Positions 61,050 through 64,000 of a stretch of 64,000 nucleotides of DNA are shown in pieces. This DNA comes from Ruminococcus sp. AF31-8BH. GTDB lineage: Bacteria > Bacillota > Clostridia > Lachnospirales > Lachnospiraceae. The number at the start of each line of letters is the position of its first letter. Position 1 is the stretch's first letter. Below the pieces are notes generated by a model. That model was not told where the DNA came from and made no database searches. It saw nothing but the letters and a program-made list of their open reading frames with translations. The translations under genes were made by a program, and so were the position numbers. The DNA is taken from positions 11,732 to 75,731 of the forward strand of contig NZ_QTVN01000021.1 in assembly GCF_003460605.1 (NCBI RefSeq), in the 5' to 3' direction.

Positions 61050-62720
61050 TTATGCTGCCAATTCCAGAACCAGCACCTGATATCCATGCAGCTTAATCTT
61101 ATTTCCATCTATAACTACATCTGGATAATTATTGATCAGCACTTTTTTGCATGCGCCTGGAAGCTCAATTTCCTGCTCATCCCACTGATAATTTCCAACT
61201 ACCAGAAGCGTCTTATCCCACTTACGGTAGTAAGCCATCAGATTGTGGCGCTCCTCCATAAATGGCTCCAAAGCACCGTACACAACTGTCTCCTTATATT
61301 CCGGATCCTTGCGAAGTGCAATCAGTTTCTTATAGAAATTCAGTACAGAGTCCGGATCCTGCGCTTCTTTTTCCACGTTAATGGCAGTATAGTTGGGATT
61401 CACCCGAAGCCATGGAGTGCCAGTGGTAAATCCAGCGTTTTTCCCATCTGACCACTGCATCGGTGTCCGCGCATTATCCCTGCTGCGGCGTGCAACTGCC
61501 TTCAATGCTGCATCAGGAGCAAGTCCCGCATCCAGTGCAACCTTATACTCATCCAAAGTAGAAATATCATCCACCTCATCAATGGATTTAAACGGCACAT
61601 TTTCCATGCCAAGCTCCTGGCCTTGATAAATAAACGGCAGTCCGCGGAGCATAAAATTCAATGCTGCCAGCATCTTTTTGCTGGTATTGCAGCAGTCTCC
61701 CTCTGGAATATAGTGGCTCACACCACGAGGCTCGTCATGATTTTCAATAATATTGGAAACAAATCCGAAATTCCCCATTTTTGCCTGTGTCTCAAAACAG
61801 CAGCGCTTGTAATCGTCCGGTGTAATTTCCTTACAGTCATACCAGCCCTTTTCCGATCCGCCGAAAATCGTTTCATTGAAATCAAACATGGAAGAGAAAT
61901 ATCCATTATCCCCAATGAAATCCGGAAGCTCCTCGTCCTTTGCGTTGAAAACTTCGCCTACGGAAAAAGCATCGTGTGGCTTAAAGGTGCGGTCCCGCAT
62001 TTCTCCAAGGAATTCCCCGATTCCAGTCGCTTCTTCCAGCATTTTTCCAATATAGCAAAGTCCGTCCTCGCGGTCTGGCTCGTAATTATGCATGGGAAGA
62101 GCTTTCTTAATATTAATGATCGCATCAATTCGGAAACCGCCCAGGCCCTTGTCCAGCCACCAGTTGATGTTCTTGTAAACCTCTTCACGAAGTTCCGGAT
62201 TTTCCCAGTTCAGGTCTGGCTGTTTCTTGTGGAAAACATGAAGATACTGCTTGTTGGTTCCCGGAAGATCCTCCCACACAGGGCCGCCGAAATAAGAGCG
62301 CCAGTTGGTTGGAAGCTCGTCTTCTTTTTTGTCCCTTAAATAAAAGAAGTTTCCGTATTTTCCATCTGGATCCTGGCAGGCTTTTTTGAACCATTCGTGT
62401 TCGTCGGAGCAGTGGTTTACAACCAGATCCATCAGAATGTACATGCCGCGCTTCTTAGCTTCTGCAATCAGGCGGTCCATATCTTCCATGGTGCCAAAGC
62501 GGGGGTCAATGTCATAATAATCGGAAATATCGTAGCCCTGGTCTGCCAGCGGAGAGCGATAGCACGGGGAAAGCCAGATGATATCTACGCCAAGATCCTT
62601 CAGGTAATCCAACTTCTCTATAATTCCCGGCAGATCGCCGATTCCGTCACCGTTTGTATCGTAAAAGCTCTTCGGGTAAATCTGATAGGCAACCTTATCC
62701 TGCCACCATTTTCTTTCCAT
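61050..62720 (-). CDS. GH13 alpha-glucosidase / oligo-1,6-glucosidase family
   Basis: A 556-residue intracellular alpha-amylase-family enzyme releasing glucose from short alpha-glucosides. Conserved regions are present: DLVVNHCSDEH (region I), GGFRIDAIINIKK (region II, nucleophile Asp), SVGEVF (acid/base Glu), ENHDEPR (transition-state Asp) and the subfamily block QPDLNWENPEL. The residue after the nucleophile is Ala; published comparisons in this subfamily associate Val there with alpha-1,6 and Ala with alpha-1,4 preference, so maltose-type substrates may be favoured. An AraC-type regulator lies 167 bases upstream on the same strand. Confidence 0.93.
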   Translation of the reverse strand: MERKWWQDKVAYQIYPKSFYDTNGDGIGDLPGIIEKLDYLKDLGVDIIWLSPCYRSPLADQGYDISDYYDIDPRFGTMEDMDRLIAEAKKRGMYILMDLVVNHCSDEHEWFKKACQDPDGKYGNFFYLRDKKEDELPTNWRSYFGGPVWEDLPGTNKQYLHVFHKKQPDLNWENPELREEVYKNINWWLDKGLGGFRIDAIINIKKALPMHNYEPDREDGLCYIGKMLEEATGIGEFLGEMRDRTFKPHDAFSVGEVFNAKDEELPDFIGDNGYFSSMFDFNETIFGGSEKGWYDCKEITPDDYKRCCFETQAKMGNFGFVSNIIENHDEPRGVSHYIPEGDCCNTSKKMLAALNFMLRGLPFIYQGQELGMENVPFKSIDEVDDISTLDEYKVALDAGLAPDAALKAVARRSRDNARTPMQWSDGKNAGFTTGTPWLRVNPNYTAINVEKEAQDPDSVLNFYKKLIALRKDPEYKETVVYGALEPFMEERHNLMAYYRKWDKTLLVVGNYQWDEQEIELPGACKKVLINNYPDVVIDGNKIKLHGYQVLVLELAA

Positions 62721-62887
62721 ATGTATATCCTCCTGTAAAAAAGTGTAGTTCGCGTCTTTGTTATGAGTACATTATACATACATATATTTGAAAAAACTTC
62801 CCTTAATATGATAAAAAAATACGAAATTTTGACATTTTAAAACTGGGCGTTTCATAAATGCAATTTGAGGAGGAAAGCAGAACAGCA

Positions 62888-63877
62888 CTATACATTTATA
62901 TGCTCAGGAGTCTGGCTGCGTTTTCGGTACTGCAGCGGCGTAGTACCTGTGTATCTGCGGAATTCCCGGAGAAAATTTCCCATGTTATTATATCCGCAGT
63001 CCAGGCAGACCTCCGTAACCGGAAGCGAGCTGTCCTTCAAAAGCCGCACTGCCTGCCGAATCCGGTACTCATTCAGATATTCCACTGGCGACAGCCCGAT
63101 GGCTTTTTTGAAAAAACGGCAGAAGTACTGCTCGTTAAGCCCGATCAGGGAAGCCAGGTCACGGATGTATATTTTCTCCTGGTAATGCTCCCGGATGTAG
63201 GTAATCGCCGTCTTGATCGTTTCCACTCTGTGGTCATCCGTTTTTTCTGTCCGGGAAAAAAGCTGGTATCTGGACATAAGAGCGAAAAATTGCAGAAGGG
63301 AAGCCTTGATCGTCAGCTGGTCTGCAAGCTCCACCGACACCGTTCCGGAGGCACGCAGGGATGTGAGGTGAAAATGCTCCGTTTCCGTTGTCAGAGTTTC
63401 GGGCGAAGAGCAGTGGGAAAAAGCTTCTGCAATATTCAGAAATATGGTCCGCAGCCGGGGAAAAGCTGGATGTTCTTTTTCAATGGATCTTGGAAAATGC
63501 AGCTGTCCGTTTTGCAGCGGCTGGATGAGCTGGGACTGAACCGTATCATAAAAAGGGGAGCAAAGCAGCTCCGGGTGAAAGACCACTGCATATTCCTGCA
63601 CGACTTCTGTAGAAGCAGCCCGAACGCTGTGCAGTTCACCAGGGTTAATAAAATAGAAGCATTCCGATCGGATATCAAAAGCTTCCATATTAATTTCCAT
63701 TCTGAAATTCCCGCCTGGAAAATACAGAATCTCAGCTTCTTTATGCCAGTGATGTTTTACCATAAACCCATGACCGCTCATTTGCGTCTGATAAAATGCG
63801 CAGGGAAAGGACTGGGTCCCGTGTGGGCTGGCTTCTTTTAATTCTGGGGATTGTGGATGGTACATAATCGCCTCCAT
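62888..63877 (-). CDS. AraC-family transcriptional regulator
   Basis: A 329-residue regulator. It has an N-terminal cupin sensor domain (HWHKEAEILYFPGGNFRMEINME; FYFINPGELHSVRA, residues ~40-90) and a C-terminal double HTH (IYIRDLASLIGLNEQYFCRFFKKAIG; PVTEVCLDCGYNNMGNFLREFRRYTG). Such proteins sense sugars and usually activate nearby genes. The GH13 gene directly downstream is the likely target. Confidence 0.93.
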   Translation of the reverse strand: MEAIMYHPQSPELKEASPHGTQSFPCAFYQTQMSGHGFMVKHHWHKEAEILYFPGGNFRMEINMEAFDIRSECFYFINPGELHSVRAASTEVVQEYAVVFHPELLCSPFYDTVQSQLIQPLQNGQLHFPRSIEKEHPAFPRLRTIFLNIAEAFSHCSSPETLTTETEHFHLTSLRASGTVSVELADQLTIKASLLQFFALMSRYQLFSRTEKTDDHRVETIKTAITYIREHYQEKIYIRDLASLIGLNEQYFCRFFKKAIGLSPVEYLNEYRIRQAVRLLKDSSLPVTEVCLDCGYNNMGNFLREFRRYTGTTPLQYRKRSQTPEHINV

Positions 63878-63966
63878 AAAAATACTTTCTTATAATGTAT
63901 TACAGCGCTGTTTCAGATGCAAGATAATAGTAAACAAAAAAATCTGCAATTATTTGTAAAAAGTGC

Positions 63967-63995
63967 TTGACTTCTCCTTGCGGCAGTGGTATATT
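63967..63995 (+). promoter_or_regulatory. Promoter reading out of the window
   Basis: TTGACT (63967-63972), 17-base spacer, TATATT (63990-63995), divergent from the AraC gene. The gene it serves starts beyond the window. Confidence 0.65.
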
Positions 63996-64000
63996 AAACA

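Noticed and set aside
61623..62339. Plus-strand ORF (238 codons) opposite the GH13 gene
   Set aside because: The minus strand encodes all GH13 catalytic motifs; the plus reading has no site or family.
62858..63841. Long plus-strand ORF (327 codons) opposite the AraC gene
   Set aside because: The minus-strand reading has clear cupin and AraC HTH motifs; the plus reading has none.

Overview
The window reads as a chromosomal stretch from a gut-type Firmicute of the Clostridia, most likely Lachnospiraceae (Blautia/Dorea-like; genus not proven). The basis is the rpoB-rpoC and rpsL-rpsG-fusA-tuf order, strong AAGGAGG ribosome binding sites, TTG/GTG starts on highly expressed genes, and accessory families typical of that group (DUF5348, TnpV, MobV relaxase, DUF2812, DUF5716/DUF6063 Wadjet). 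No tRNA, rRNA or CRISPR was seen.

Layout. 1-3.8 kb: rpoB tail and rpoC. 3.9-9.7 kb: an amino-acid ABC importer operon (glutathionyl-hydroquinone-reductase-like protein, binding protein, GNAT acetyltransferase, permease, ATPase) followed by an M20 peptidase. The operon is preceded by a 35-codon ORF with eight cysteine codons, six of them consecutive. It has its own promoter and ribosome binding site, with weak terminator-like hairpins downstream, so it looks like a cysteine-sensing leader peptide. 9.8-13.7 kb: Ser/Thr kinase, PP2C phosphatase and an unknown protein. 13.8-15.9 kb: a cell-wall amidase and an anchored serine hydrolase on the minus strand. 16-16.4 kb: two long palindromic intergenic elements. 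16.4-21.1 kb: rpsL, rpsG, fusA, tuf.

21.0-30.3 kb: an integrative mobilizable element of about 9.2 kb inserted in the 3' end of tuf. It is bounded by 54-bp direct repeats of the last tuf codons, and near each end there is a 19-bp repeat that may be an integrase arm site. It carries a repressor, excisionase, tyrosine integrase, RepA-like ATPase, MobV relaxase, TnpV, a PadR/DUF2812 pair, an XRE regulator and a probable type I toxin-antitoxin module. It appears to have brought its own copy of the tuf tail, 3' UTR and terminator. The two UTR copies differ in a compensatory way, which suggests a conserved RNA structure. 30.4-38.3 kb: a complete Wadjet (JetD-A-B-C) anti-plasmid operon directly beyond the element.

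38.4-44.2 kb: an ECF sigma factor with a membrane partner, a broken MerR gene, an SseB-like protein, a DUF2975-like membrane protein with a YozG-like regulator and a lipoprotein, and an SGNH hydrolase. 44.5-57.3 kb: a collinear run of an Opp-type peptide importer, DeoR-type regulator, CutC, transglutaminase-like protein, M28 peptidase and GH29 alpha-fucosidase, consistent with import and cytoplasmic breakdown of (glyco)peptides. 57.4-59.9 kb: a TPP riboswitch with terminator, thiD and cytX on the minus strand. 60-64 kb: another long palindrome, an HTH-membrane regulator, a GH13 alpha-glucosidase, an AraC regulator and a promoter leading out of the window.

Family assignments come from reading motifs in the translations. 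No database search was run. Promoters, terminators and RNA structures were found by eye.
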